This document shows positions 35,927 through 44,498 of a stretch of DNA of 64,000 bases, piece by piece. The stretch lies in assembly GCA_900545025.1 (NCBI GenBank), contig UQXH01000005.1:40289-104288 (forward strand), written 5' to 3'. Numbering within the stretch: position 1 is the first letter of the stretch; each line of letters starts with the position of its first letter. A program made the position numbers and the translations under genes. The notes under the pieces are model-generated. The model did no database searches and was not told where the DNA came from. It was given only the letters and a program-made list of their open reading frames with translations. The DNA comes from an uncultured Phascolarctobacterium sp. Its GTDB lineage: Bacteria > Bacillota > Negativicutes > Acidaminococcales > Acidaminococcaceae.

Positions 35927-36142
35927 ATGAAGAAACATAATCTGTTTTACGGCTGCGGAGCCCTTGGCGCTGTACTGCTGCCGCAGGCAGCCTGCCGAAT
36001 CTTGCCCGCATTAAACTCAACCGGCCGGTTTGCCGCCGGCTGTACCGGAGCCTGCGGCAGCTGCGGCGGCTCCTGTGCCGGAGTGTTCGGCACGCTGCTT
36101 TTCCTCGGTTTCTGCGCTTGCCGCAACAGGAAAGCTGAATAA
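35927..36142 (+). CDS. Cys-rich small membrane protein
   Basis: A 71-residue protein not recognised as a named family. Two hydrophobic stretches flank a cysteine-rich turn, GCTGACGSCGGSCAG, with further cysteines near the ends (YGCGAL, FCACRN). Start at 35927 has AAAGGAG and follows the polyferredoxin gene by four bases. Composition resembles cluster- or metal-binding membrane adaptors; function unknown. Confidence 0.65.
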   Translation: MKKHNLFYGCGALGAVLLPQAACRILPALNSTGRFAAGCTGACGSCGGSCAGVFGTLLFLGFCACRNRKAE

Positions 36143-36180
36143 ATTACACAAAATCTTAATCTTACAGGGAGGTATACATC

Positions 36181-36384
36181 ATGTTTGGACTCGGTTTACC
36201 GGAATTATTATTGATCCTCGTCATCGGGCTTATTTTCTTCGGCCCCGGCAAGCTGCCCGATGTAGGCAAAGCTTTAGGCCGCAGTATGCGTGAATTTAAA
36301 CAGGCGGTCAACGCTGCCGATCCGGAAAAGCCGGCAGCATCTGCAACTACGCCGGAAGCCGGCGAAAAAAATGCTGTCGTTTAA
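36181..36384 (+). CDS. tatA: Sec-independent (Tat) translocase protein TatA
   Basis: A 67-residue TatA: N-terminal membrane helix (ELLLILVIGLIFFGP), the conserved FGPGKLPDVGKALG hinge and amphipathic helix, then a Pro/Ala/Glu tail. The pore-forming component of Tat. AGGGAGG ribosome site. No TatB gene is present, as in minimal Gram-positive TatAC systems. Confidence 0.95.
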   Translation: MFGLGLPELLLILVIGLIFFGPGKLPDVGKALGRSMREFKQAVNAADPEKPAASATTPEAGEKNAVV

Positions 36385-37126
36385 ATTTTCTGCAGCGCCG
36401 CCTGACAAAGATATGCCTCTTGCCGCCCATCTGCAGGAGCTGCGCGTCTGTCTGCTGAAAAGTCTGGCCGCCCTGCTGGCAGGCAGCGCCGTCAGCTTCT
36501 GTTTTATACAGGATATCGTCCGTCTGCTGACCGCCGCTGTCGGCAACCTGTATTACACCAGCCCGGCAGAAGCCTTTATCATCTATATGAAGCTCACCAT
36601 TTTCTGCGGACTGCTGCTGTCGTTGCCGTTTATTATGCAGCAGCTGTACAGCTTTATCAGTCCTGCGCTGACTGTCAAGGAGCGACATTTCTTACTTTTA
36701 GGCCTGCCTGCGGCCCTGCTCTTGGGCTGCGGCGGTATGCTCTTTACCTACTTTTTCGTTTTTCCCCGCGGCCTTGCTTTCTTTCTGAGTTTTGCCGGCG
36801 ATAAGCTCACCCCTTTGCTTTCTCTGGAAAGCTATCTTGGCTTTATGCTGATGCTGACAGCGCCGTTTGCCTTTATCTTCAACATCCCTTTGGCAATACT
36901 GCTTTTAGGACGCTGCGGCATCGTACGTGCAGTCACACTCACAAAATACAGGAAACATGTTATCTTTGCGGCCTTTATCCTATCCGCCGTCATCACCCCC
37001 ACCCCCGATATTATCACTCAGTGCCTGCTGGCAATCCCTATGGCACTGTTATATGAACTCAGCATCGTCTTTCTGAAAATCTTCAGCAAAGGAGCACAGG
37101 ATTATGAACAGACGCAGTTTTCTTAA
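36371..37126 (+). CDS. tatC: Sec-independent (Tat) translocase protein TatC
   Basis: A 251-residue TatC with six membrane segments and the signature PLAAHLQELR (near residue 15), YTSPAEAFIIYMK, FIS-PALTVKE and TPTPDIITQ motifs. TatC recognises twin-arginine leaders. The start overlaps tatA by 14 bases in a different frame and has no clear ribosome site, so translational coupling is expected; an ATG at 36413 is the alternative. The 3' end overlaps the next gene by 23 bases. Confidence 0.93.
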   Translation: MLSFKFSAAPPDKDMPLAAHLQELRVCLLKSLAALLAGSAVSFCFIQDIVRLLTAAVGNLYYTSPAEAFIIYMKLTIFCGLLLSLPFIMQQLYSFISPALTVKERHFLLLGLPAALLLGCGGMLFTYFFVFPRGLAFFLSFAGDKLTPLLSLESYLGFMLMLTAPFAFIFNIPLAILLLGRCGIVRAVTLTKYRKHVIFAAFILSAVITPTPDIITQCLLAIPMALLYELSIVFLKIFSKGAQDYEQTQFS

Positions 37127-37736
37127 ATCTTCAGCTTTTTCTCTTATGGGTTTGGCCGCAGTCTGCTTAGGCTGCAGCAACCAACAATCTGCAGTAGCTA
37201 CACCAGCCGCTGCAACTACAAATACAGATCAAGGAGCCCAGTCAACCATGAATACCCTAAACAAAAAAATCCTCATCGCCTATTTTTCCTGGAGCGGCAA
37301 CACCCGTGCTGTAGCGGAAGAAATTCATCACCGCATCGGCGGCGATATATACGAAATCGTACCGGAAACGCCGTACTCGCAAAATTATTCTGCCACAGTT
37401 GATAAAGCCAAACAGGAACAGCAAAATAACGCTCGTCCCGCCATTAAGAACAGGCTCACTGACATCAGTCAGTATGACATCGTCTTTATCGGCTATCCTA
37501 ACTGGTGGGGCAGCCTGCCCATGCCGGTAGCTACCTTTATGGACGGCTGCAGCTGGCAGGGCAAGACAGTCGCCCCCTTCTTTACCCACGGCGGCGGCGG
37601 TGTGCAGAACTGTGAACGCGACCTGCATAAACTTGCTCCGGGAGCAGCCTTCACAGATTATCTGTGTGTTTCCGGCAACAGGGCCCGGTCTGCACAAAAT
37701 GAAGTCAGCAACTGGCTGCAGAAGCTGCACCTGTAG
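37104..37736 (+). CDS. Tat-exported flavodoxin, probable lipoprotein
   Basis: A 210-residue flavodoxin with a Tat leader (NRRSFLKSS, residues 2-10), followed by a hydrophobic stretch ending CLGC, which resembles a lipobox, and a Ser/Ala/Thr linker. The flavodoxin fold has the FMN phosphate loop YFSWSGNTRA (near 54), GYPNWWGSLP and FFTHGGGG. It is probably anchored outside the membrane. It starts inside the tatC reading frame, so the two are tightly coupled. Confidence 0.87.
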   Translation: MNRRSFLKSSAFSLMGLAAVCLGCSNQQSAVATPAAATTNTDQGAQSTMNTLNKKILIAYFSWSGNTRAVAEEIHHRIGGDIYEIVPETPYSQNYSATVDKAKQEQQNNARPAIKNRLTDISQYDIVFIGYPNWWGSLPMPVATFMDGCSWQGKTVAPFFTHGGGGVQNCERDLHKLAPGAAFTDYLCVSGNRARSAQNEVSNWLQKLHL

Positions 37737-37779
37737 ATAAAGCCGCCTGCACAAGTCATCAAGACGGAAAGGAGATATT

Positions 37780-38799
37780 ATGAAAAGACGCGATTTCCTT
37801 AAATCAACCGGATTAGCCGCATCTTTGCTGGCAACAGGAGGAATAATAAATATGGATAAACTTTTTGCCCAGGCTCCGGTTATCGGCAGTACAAAGATTA
37901 ACCACGCTGCTGCAGCAGGCGGTTCTCATGCCAGGGTTTACTTTACCAGGCATATCGACGCAGAACATTTGCTCAAGCTGTATAATCTGATTAACGAAGC
38001 AATCTACGGCAAAGTAGCCATCAAGCTCCATACAGGTGAAAAGCACGGCCCTAATATTCTGCCGCGCGAGATGGTGCGTGCCCTGCAGCAACAAATCCCC
38101 AACAGTACCATCGTAGAGACCAATACTCTGTATCAAGGCGACCGCTACACCACTGAAGCTCATCGGGAAACGCTGCGCGTCAACGGCTGGACCTTCTGCC
38201 CGGTAGATATCATGGATGAGGACGGCACCGTTATGTTGCCCGTACGCGGCGGCAGGCATTTCAAAGAAGTTTCCATGGGTAAAAATATCGTCAACTACGA
38301 CTCCATGGTCGTCCTAACCCATTTCAAAGGTCATGCCATGGGCGGTTTCGGCGGCTCTATGAAAAATATCGCTATCGGCTGCGCTGACGGACGCATCGGC
38401 AAGGCCCAGGTACACGGCGTAGATAAAGACAACCTGCCTGCTGACTGGAACGTATGGCCCGCCAAAGAGTTGCTCATGGAAAATATGGCCGAATCAGCCA
38501 AAGCTACTATCGACTTTTTTGGCAAGCATATTGTTTACATCAACGTTATGCGCCGTATGTCCGTGGACTGCGACTGTGCCGGCACTGCGGCGGCAGAGCC
38601 TACGATTCCCGATATAGGCATCGCCGCTTCCACAGATCTTTTAGCGATAGACCAGGCCTGCATCGACCTGGTTTATGCCCAGATGAGTAACCACGACCTG
38701 GTAGAGCGCATCGAAAGCCGTCATGGGCTGCACCAGCTGACTGCTATGCGCGAATTAAAAATGGGCAACGATAAATATGAACTGATTGAAATTGATTAG
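37780..38799 (+). CDS. Tat-exported DUF362-family protein
   Basis: A 339-residue protein with a Tat leader (KRRDFLKSTGLAASLLATGG). The rest is a DUF362 domain: GEKHGPNILPREMV, HFKGHAMGGFGGSMKNI, IGCADGRIGK, VNVMRRMSVDCDC and DIGIAASTDLLAIDQAC. DUF362 proteins often carry or act near iron-sulfur clusters and are seen with membrane polyferredoxins, but the reaction is not established. It is the last gene of the cluster, ending at a terminator. Confidence 0.85.
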   Translation: MKRRDFLKSTGLAASLLATGGIINMDKLFAQAPVIGSTKINHAAAAGGSHARVYFTRHIDAEHLLKLYNLINEAIYGKVAIKLHTGEKHGPNILPREMVRALQQQIPNSTIVETNTLYQGDRYTTEAHRETLRVNGWTFCPVDIMDEDGTVMLPVRGGRHFKEVSMGKNIVNYDSMVVLTHFKGHAMGGFGGSMKNIAIGCADGRIGKAQVHGVDKDNLPADWNVWPAKELLMENMAESAKATIDFFGKHIVYINVMRRMSVDCDCAGTAAAEPTIPDIGIAASTDLLAIDQACIDLVYAQMSNHDLVERIESRHGLHQLTAMRELKMGNDKYELIEID

Positions 38800-38823
38800 C
38801 GCAGGCTTTTCCAGCAGCTAAAC

Positions 38824-38845
38824 GCAAGTAATAATCTTGCTTTTT
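38824..38845 (+). terminator. Terminator after the DUF362 gene
   Basis: GCAAG/CTTGC stem with seven-base loop followed by TTTTT. Confidence 0.75.
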
Positions 38846-38850
38846 AAAAA

Positions 38851-38880
38851 TTGACAGCTGCAAATTATTCATGTTATATT
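38851..38880 (+). promoter_or_regulatory. Promoter of the SugE/Gdx gene
   Basis: Perfect TTGACA (38851-38856) and TATATT (38875-38880) with an 18-base spacer, directly after the cluster terminator. Confidence 0.8.
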
Positions 38881-38910
38881 TACTGTAATTTATTTGCTGC
38901 CGAGTAAATA

Positions 38911-38969
38911 AAATGCATCTTTCAACGTATCGTTAGGCCTTTGCAGATACGTTGCAAGGTGCATTTTTT
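38911..38969 (+). promoter_or_regulatory. Leader hairpin with U-tract before the SugE/Gdx gene
   Basis: A 21-bp stem with one mismatch (38911-38931 with 38946-38966, 14-base loop) is followed by six T, then an AAGGAGG site and the start codon at 38990. It lies between the promoter and the gene, so it is an attenuator or riboswitch expression platform rather than an upstream gene's terminator. I do not see a guanidine-I, -II or -III riboswitch consensus in the 30 bases before it. Confidence 0.7.
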
Positions 38970-38989
38970 AGTTTAAGGAGGTAATGAAT

Positions 38990-39310
38990 ATGGCATGGAT
39001 TTATTTACTTTCAGCAGGAATACTGGAAATCTTCTGGGCTACTGCCTTAAAGCTTTCTCACGGCTTTACAATCATGAAGTATTCTCTTTTGACAGCAGCA
39101 GGATGCTTACTGAGTTTTTATCTGCTGGCACAGTCCACCAAGGTACTGCCTTTAGGCACTGCTTATGCTATCTGGACAGGTATCGGTGCCCTTGGAGCAG
39201 TAGCCATCGGCATTATTTTTTTCAAAGAACCGGCAACCATGCAGCGATTATTCTTCATTGCACTGCTGCTGACTGGTATTATCGGATTAAAAGTTACTTC
39301 CGGCCACTAA
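38990..39310 (+). CDS. gdx: SMR-family exporter, SugE/Gdx (guanidinium) type
   Basis: A 106-residue, four-helix small multidrug resistance protein. It keeps the essential glutamate in AGILEIFWATALK (near residue 13) and the Gdx-type signature LKLSHGFT, LPLGTAYAIWTGIGALGAV, rather than the EmrE-type motif, indicating export of guanidinium. A structured leader is consistent with such regulation. The ATG at 38990 is nine bases from AAGGAGG and begins the usual MAWIYLL; an ATG two codons earlier is too close. Confidence 0.9.
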   Translation: MAWIYLLSAGILEIFWATALKLSHGFTIMKYSLLTAAGCLLSFYLLAQSTKVLPLGTAYAIWTGIGALGAVAIGIIFFKEPATMQRLFFIALLLTGIIGLKVTSGH

Positions 39311-39356
39311 AAAACAAAAGACACAATGAATATCAGTTCATTGTGTCTTTTGTTTT
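39311..39356. terminator. Bidirectional terminator between gdx and the secreted-protein gene
   Basis: A 20-bp perfect inverted repeat (39311-39330 with 39337-39356), rich in A and T at the ends. Confidence 0.93.
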
Positions 39357-40039
39357 TATTCAAATGAGGTCAAAAAGTTACGCATACAGTCCTCTACGCC
39401 GCGCTTCACCGCTTTGGCACGACTGGGCTCGCCAATCTTCCAAAAGTTAATGGAAGTAGAAGAGCCTATCCCCTCTACATTTTGATTATACAGAAATTTT
39501 TCTTCCTGCACATCTACACATTTCAGTTTCATAGTTACCACAGCACTATAAGTCTGCGTGCCGGCAACAACCATGAAGCCTGTTTCTTTTTCCCTTACAG
39601 GCAGCAGACTGATAAAGATGACTCGGTCAGCACCACAGGCTTCTCCCACTGCCACCAGTTCTTCCAGCAGCGGCGCTTCGGGATTTTCAAACGGATATTG
39701 CAGCAGCGCCTTTTGCACTTCGTTACTGCCGCTGATTTGCGTTACACTGTTCTTCTTGCCGGGATATTTCTTTTTCAGGCTGTCCTTGACTGCCCCTACC
39801 GCCATCTCGCGACTGCGGCCTTCCAGTCCGGAAACATCGACATAGGGCAAGACAGCTACTGTATAAGGCAGCTTACATTCAGTTATCTTAGCGTCGGTAG
39901 CGGTAAAATGCGTTTCACCTGTATCTGCTACCCCCTGGTCTATCGCATCAATCGAGCTTGACTCCCGCTCAGCCGCGCTTACACCGGTCATTGTCAGTAC
40001 CAGCAGCATGATTAGCAAAAAGAATAATCGCCTCATCAT
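39356..40039 (-). CDS. Secreted protein of unknown function
   Basis: A 227-residue protein with a signal peptide (MMRRLFFLLIMLLVLTMTGVSA, cut near 22). The mature part is alpha/beta (YTVAVLPYVDVSG, GADRVIFISLLPV, YSAVVTMKLKCVDV), reminiscent of CsgG/LpoB-like envelope proteins, but I do not assign a family. It overlaps the end of ligA by four bases (ATGA) and so is translated from the ligA message. Confidence 0.7.
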   Translation of the reverse strand: MMRRLFFLLIMLLVLTMTGVSAAERESSSIDAIDQGVADTGETHFTATDAKITECKLPYTVAVLPYVDVSGLEGRSREMAVGAVKDSLKKKYPGKKNSVTQISGSNEVQKALLQYPFENPEAPLLEELVAVGEACGADRVIFISLLPVREKETGFMVVAGTQTYSAVVTMKLKCVDVQEEKFLYNQNVEGIGSSTSINFWKIGEPSRAKAVKRGVEDCMRNFLTSFE

Positions 40040-42066
40040 TCAGCCTCCTCCCTGACACCGTGCAGCATTCGCAGGAACTGTGCTTCATCAATAACAGTTA
40101 CGCCCAGCTGCTGAGCTTTTTCCAGTTTACTGCCGGCTTCTGCACCGGCAACAACATAGTCAGTCTTCTTACTTACGCTGCCGCTGACCTTTGCTCCCGC
40201 ATCCTGCGCCATGGTTTTCGCTTCTGCGCGTCCCAGTGTCGGCAAGGTACCGGTAAATACCAAAGTTTTACCGTAAAAAGGATTAGCAGCATCAGCTGCC
40301 TGCTGCGTAAATTCCATTTTCAGCCCTGCCGCCGCCAACCGTTCCAGCAAATCCCTGTTTGCAGGTACGGACAGCCAGGTAACTACGCTTTCGGCAATCT
40401 TACTGCCAATGTCGCGGATTGCTGCCAGCTGCTCCGGCTCTGCAGCCAAGAGCTTTTCCATACTGCCAAACTCGGCAGCAAGCAGACGTGCTACCTTTGC
40501 TCCCACATGACGGATACCCAAAGCAAAAAGCAGCCTATCCATCTCGTTTTGTTTACTTGCTTCCAAAGCCTGCAGCAGGTTATCAGCAGATTTTTCGCCC
40601 ATACGCTCCAGCTGCACCAGATCGTCTTTAGTCAGATTATATAAATCGGCCGCATCTTTGACCAAACCCGCATCCATCAGCTGATTGATAACGGATGGTC
40701 CGCAACCTTCGATATTCATAGCATCCCGACTGACAAAGTGAATCAGTCCCTCACGTCCCAAGGCCGGGCAGTGGGGATTAGTGCAGCGGATTGCCGCTTC
40801 ATTATCCGGCCGCTCTACCTTCCAGCCGCATTCCGGGCAAACCGAAGGTATTTCAACCGGGCTTTCTTCCCCAGTACGCTTGGCGGCAACAACACGCAAT
40901 ACCTCGGGAATAATCTCACCCGCCTTATTGATGATTACCCTGTCGCCGATACGGATATCTTTTTCCTTGATAAAGTCTACATTATGCAGCGTCGCCCTGC
41001 TGACCGTACTGCCGGACAGCTTGACCGGCGTCAGCACTGCCGTAGGCGTCAGGACTCCCGTACGGCCAACACGCCAGACGATGTCCTCCATCGTCGTCTC
41101 TGCCTGCTCCGGCGGATATTTAAAAGCGATTGCCCAACGCGGGTCCTTGCCGGTAGCGCCTAAGATACGCTGCTGATAAACATCGTTAACCTTGATTACG
41201 GCCCCATCAGTATCGTAGGAAAGGCTGCCGCGTTTTTCGTTGAACTCGCCAATATATTCCAAGGCTTCGTCAATGCTGCTTACTACTCTGTAATTTTCAC
41301 TGACCTTGAAGCCGTAGCCTGTCAGCATGGCTAAAGAATCGCTGTGTCTTTCTTTGGCGCCGTCGCCCACATAATAAGCGAAAAAACTCAGGGAACGCTT
41401 TGCCGTCACCTGCGGGTCAAGCTGACGCAGGCTGCCTGCTGCCGCATTACGGGGATTGGCAAATTCGCTTTCACCTGCTTCGGCACGCTCTTCATTCAGA
41501 CGCATAAATTCATGGCGTGGCATATACACTTCACCGCGTACATCCAAAAGCTCCGGCGGCTCCTGTCCTTCAGGAACTTTCAGTACCAGCGGGATGCTGC
41601 GGATAGTACGGACATTAGCCGTCACATTCTCACCGACGACGCCGTCACCGCGAGTTGCCGCACGGACCAACCTGCCATTTTCATAAATAAGGCTGCAGGC
41701 CAGCCCGTCAATCTTCGGCTCCATCACATATTCTACCTTGCTGCCTGCCGGCAGGCCGCCGTGTACTCTTTCATCAAATGCGCGCAGCTCCGCCTCGGAA
41801 AAAGCATTGCTCAGACTCAAAAGTGGTGTCAGATGCCGCACCTCGGTAAATTCCGGTGATACCTTGCCGCCTACGCGCCGGGTAGGCGAATCTTCCGGCA
41901 CATCCTCTGGATACTGGCTTTCTATCTCACGCAGACGCACCATCAGCCTGTCATACTCGGCATCAGTGATTTCCGGTGCGTCCAGCACATAATACAGATA
42001 TTCGTGATGGCGGATTTCCGTGCGCAGACGTTCAGCTTCCGCCAGCAGAATATTTCTTTCCTCCAT
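40036..42066 (-). CDS. ligA: NAD+-dependent DNA ligase
   Basis: A 676-residue LigA. Domains in order: Ia domain (HEYLYYVLD, near 20), adenylation domain with the lysine in EPKIDGLA (near 117), OB fold, a Cys4 zinc finger (CPECGWKVE...CTNPHCPA, near 405-430), helix-hairpin-helix repeats (VARLLAAEFGS) and a C-terminal BRCT domain (about 590-670). Full length. Gene order pcrA-ligA is typical for Firmicutes. Confidence 0.97.
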   Translation of the reverse strand: MEERNILLAEAERLRTEIRHHEYLYYVLDAPEITDAEYDRLMVRLREIESQYPEDVPEDSPTRRVGGKVSPEFTEVRHLTPLLSLSNAFSEAELRAFDERVHGGLPAGSKVEYVMEPKIDGLACSLIYENGRLVRAATRGDGVVGENVTANVRTIRSIPLVLKVPEGQEPPELLDVRGEVYMPRHEFMRLNEERAEAGESEFANPRNAAAGSLRQLDPQVTAKRSLSFFAYYVGDGAKERHSDSLAMLTGYGFKVSENYRVVSSIDEALEYIGEFNEKRGSLSYDTDGAVIKVNDVYQQRILGATGKDPRWAIAFKYPPEQAETTMEDIVWRVGRTGVLTPTAVLTPVKLSGSTVSRATLHNVDFIKEKDIRIGDRVIINKAGEIIPEVLRVVAAKRTGEESPVEIPSVCPECGWKVERPDNEAAIRCTNPHCPALGREGLIHFVSRDAMNIEGCGPSVINQLMDAGLVKDAADLYNLTKDDLVQLERMGEKSADNLLQALEASKQNEMDRLLFALGIRHVGAKVARLLAAEFGSMEKLLAAEPEQLAAIRDIGSKIAESVVTWLSVPANRDLLERLAAAGLKMEFTQQAADAANPFYGKTLVFTGTLPTLGRAEAKTMAQDAGAKVSGSVSKKTDYVVAGAEAGSKLEKAQQLGVTVIDEAQFLRMLHGVREEAE

Positions 42067-42088
42067 AATCTCTTACCTCCGTTGCCGC

Positions 42089-44293
42089 TTACAGCTTTTT
42101 CAGTACGGCATATTTAGTCAGCAGACTGCGGATACCGGCTCCGGCAAAAGCAACCTTTACTTCCTGTCCATCCTCGGTATTTTTAACACTTACTACTGTA
42201 CCAGTACCCCACTTGCTGTGCGACACCTTATCTCCCGCAGTAAAGCTGCTGCCGCTGCTGCTTTCCTGCGGTATAAAACTGCTTTTAGGCTGCAGGAACC
42301 AGCTTGCAGTGCTATGTCTATCGCTGCGCCTTTCCTCTCGCTGCGTCTGGCGCTGCATTACCGGGCGTTTGTAAATATGCAGAAGTCCCCGCGGCACCTC
42401 CTGCAGGAAACGGGATGGCGGATAGGAAACGGTATGTCCATAAATAGTACGCATCCTGGCATTACTCATAAACAGATATTTTTCTGCCCTGGTAATACCG
42501 ACGTAACATAAACGGCGTTCCTCCTCTATCTCATCTTCGTCCATCAACGTACGCGCATGCGGGAAGATGCCTTCTTCCATGCCGGCAAGGAATACTACGG
42601 GGAATTCCAAGCCTTTGGCAGAATGCAGCGTCATCAGCGTTACTGCATCCTCGCCCAGTTCTGCATCATCAATATCGGAAACCAAAGCTACATTGGCCAG
42701 GAAGTTCTCCAGTGTATTTTCTTCCCCACCCTTGGCAAAATCTTCCGCCACGGACAGTAATTCCATCAGGTTATCAATACGGCTCTGGTCCTGTATATTC
42801 TTACTCAGCTGCAGCTCTTCCAGATAGCCGGTTCTTTGCATAACATCTTCAATCAGCTGCTTAACAGGCACTTCTTCCGCTTCACCCATCAGTTCAAAAA
42901 TGATGCCGGACAATTCATCCAGCTTGCCGACAAAACGGCTATTCAGTCCCGGAACAGCAGCGGCGTTGGACAGTACCTCAAAAAGGTGCAGATTTTCCTC
43001 CGCTGCATAGGCCTGCAGTCTGCCCAAAGTAGCATCACCGATACCGCGTCGCGGCACATTGATGATACGCAGCAGGCTTAAGGAATCATTCGGATTAAAG
43101 ATAACCCGCAGATAAGCCAGGATATCCTTGATTTCCTTACGTTCATAGAACTTCATGCCGCCTACCATGTTATAGCTGATACCGCTTTTAATCAGCATTT
43201 CCTCGAACACACGGGACTGAGTATTGGTACGGTATAAAACTGCCATATCACCCAGCCGCATATTTTCTTCTCGCTGCAGGCGCTGCAGCTGCTCAATGAC
43301 AAAACGGGCCTCGTCACGCTCGTCCATAGCCTGGAAATAAGTTATCTCCCGGCCTGTACCATTATCAGTCCACAAATTTTTTGGCTTGCGTCCTGTATTG
43401 TTTTCAATAACCGCATTAGCCGCATCCAAGATTACCTGGGTACTGCGGTAATTCTGTTCCAGCTTAATCAATCGGGCATCAGGATAGTCTTTTTCAAAAT
43501 CAAGTATATTCTGGATGTCAGCGCCGCGCCAGCCATAAATGCTCTGGTCGGCGTCGCCTACTACACAGATATTGCGATGCCTTCCAGCCAGCAGCTTAGT
43601 CAGCAGATACTGCACATGGTTGGTATCCTGATATTCGTCCACCATGATATATTGGAATTTATCCTGATATTTTTCACGTACTTCTGCATTTTCCTGCAGT
43701 AACTGTACGGTCAGCAAAAGCAGGTCATCAAAATCAAGGGCATTGTTCTGACGCAGCTTTTCCTGATAGCTGGCGTAAATCTGTGCTGCTTTTTCCTCGT
43801 AAAAGTCATTGGCAGCCTTAGCATAGTCCAGCGGCGACAACAGCTGATTCTTGGCACTGCTGATACGCGCACAGAGGCCTGCAGGCTGAAAACGCTTTTC
43901 ATCCAGATTCATTTCTTTAAGTACTTGCTTAACTACGTTTTGCGCATCGGAAGTATCATAAATAGCAAAATTATTGCCATATCCCTCCAGTTTATCTATA
44001 TCACGGCGCAGCAGCCGTGCACAAAAAGCATGAAACGTAAACAGCCAGACATCTTTGGCTGCCTCGCCAGCCATCCTGTCAACACGTTCGCGCATTTCTG
44101 CCGCTGCCTTATTAGTAAAAGTAATGGCTAAAATCCTGTACGGCGCAACCCCCTGCTGTAAAAGGTGGGCAATGCGGCAGGTCAGTACTTTCGTCTTGCC
44201 GCTGCCTGCGCCTGCCAGAATGAGCATGGGACCGTCCGTAGTCTGGACTGCCAGTGCCTGCTCTTTATTTAATCCCCGTAATGTATCGTTCAT
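42089..44293 (-). CDS. pcrA: ATP-dependent DNA helicase PcrA/UvrD
   Basis: A 734-residue SF1A helicase. Motif I is AGAGSGKT (near 28), motif Ia TFTNKAAAEM, motif II DEYQD (near 220), motif III GDADQSIYGWRGA, motif IV YRST, motif V TLHSAKGLEF and motif VI GITRAEK. The C-terminal Tudor-like domain (GDKVSHSKWGTG) is present as in PcrA. Start at 44293 follows GGAGG; an upstream TTG is not used. Just upstream of ligA by 22 bases. Confidence 0.96.
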   Translation of the reverse strand: MNDTLRGLNKEQALAVQTTDGPMLILAGAGSGKTKVLTCRIAHLLQQGVAPYRILAITFTNKAAAEMRERVDRMAGEAAKDVWLFTFHAFCARLLRRDIDKLEGYGNNFAIYDTSDAQNVVKQVLKEMNLDEKRFQPAGLCARISSAKNQLLSPLDYAKAANDFYEEKAAQIYASYQEKLRQNNALDFDDLLLLTVQLLQENAEVREKYQDKFQYIMVDEYQDTNHVQYLLTKLLAGRHRNICVVGDADQSIYGWRGADIQNILDFEKDYPDARLIKLEQNYRSTQVILDAANAVIENNTGRKPKNLWTDNGTGREITYFQAMDERDEARFVIEQLQRLQREENMRLGDMAVLYRTNTQSRVFEEMLIKSGISYNMVGGMKFYERKEIKDILAYLRVIFNPNDSLSLLRIINVPRRGIGDATLGRLQAYAAEENLHLFEVLSNAAAVPGLNSRFVGKLDELSGIIFELMGEAEEVPVKQLIEDVMQRTGYLEELQLSKNIQDQSRIDNLMELLSVAEDFAKGGEENTLENFLANVALVSDIDDAELGEDAVTLMTLHSAKGLEFPVVFLAGMEEGIFPHARTLMDEDEIEEERRLCYVGITRAEKYLFMSNARMRTIYGHTVSYPPSRFLQEVPRGLLHIYKRPVMQRQTQREERRSDRHSTASWFLQPKSSFIPQESSSGSSFTAGDKVSHSKWGTGTVVSVKNTEDGQEVKVAFAGAGIRSLLTKYAVLKKL

Positions 44294-44498
44294 TTTTACC
44301 TCCAAAACTTTCTTGTCTCCGTGAACATTTTACTCGTGTATCATTTATTATACCATATTCGCGGCTGGGCTTCGGAACTTTTCTCAGAACTTGCCTTATG
44401 ATATAATAAGCAAAATAAAATGCATAAAATAAAACTATTAGACCCGCTGTTTGAGCTGGCATACAAACAAGTTAGATAATAAAATAAGGAGTCCTCAT

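Noticed and set aside
38881..38969. Guanidine-I, -II or -III riboswitch before the SMR gene
   Set aside because: I looked for the characteristic sequence motifs of these classes and did not find them; the hairpin is reported as an attenuator only.
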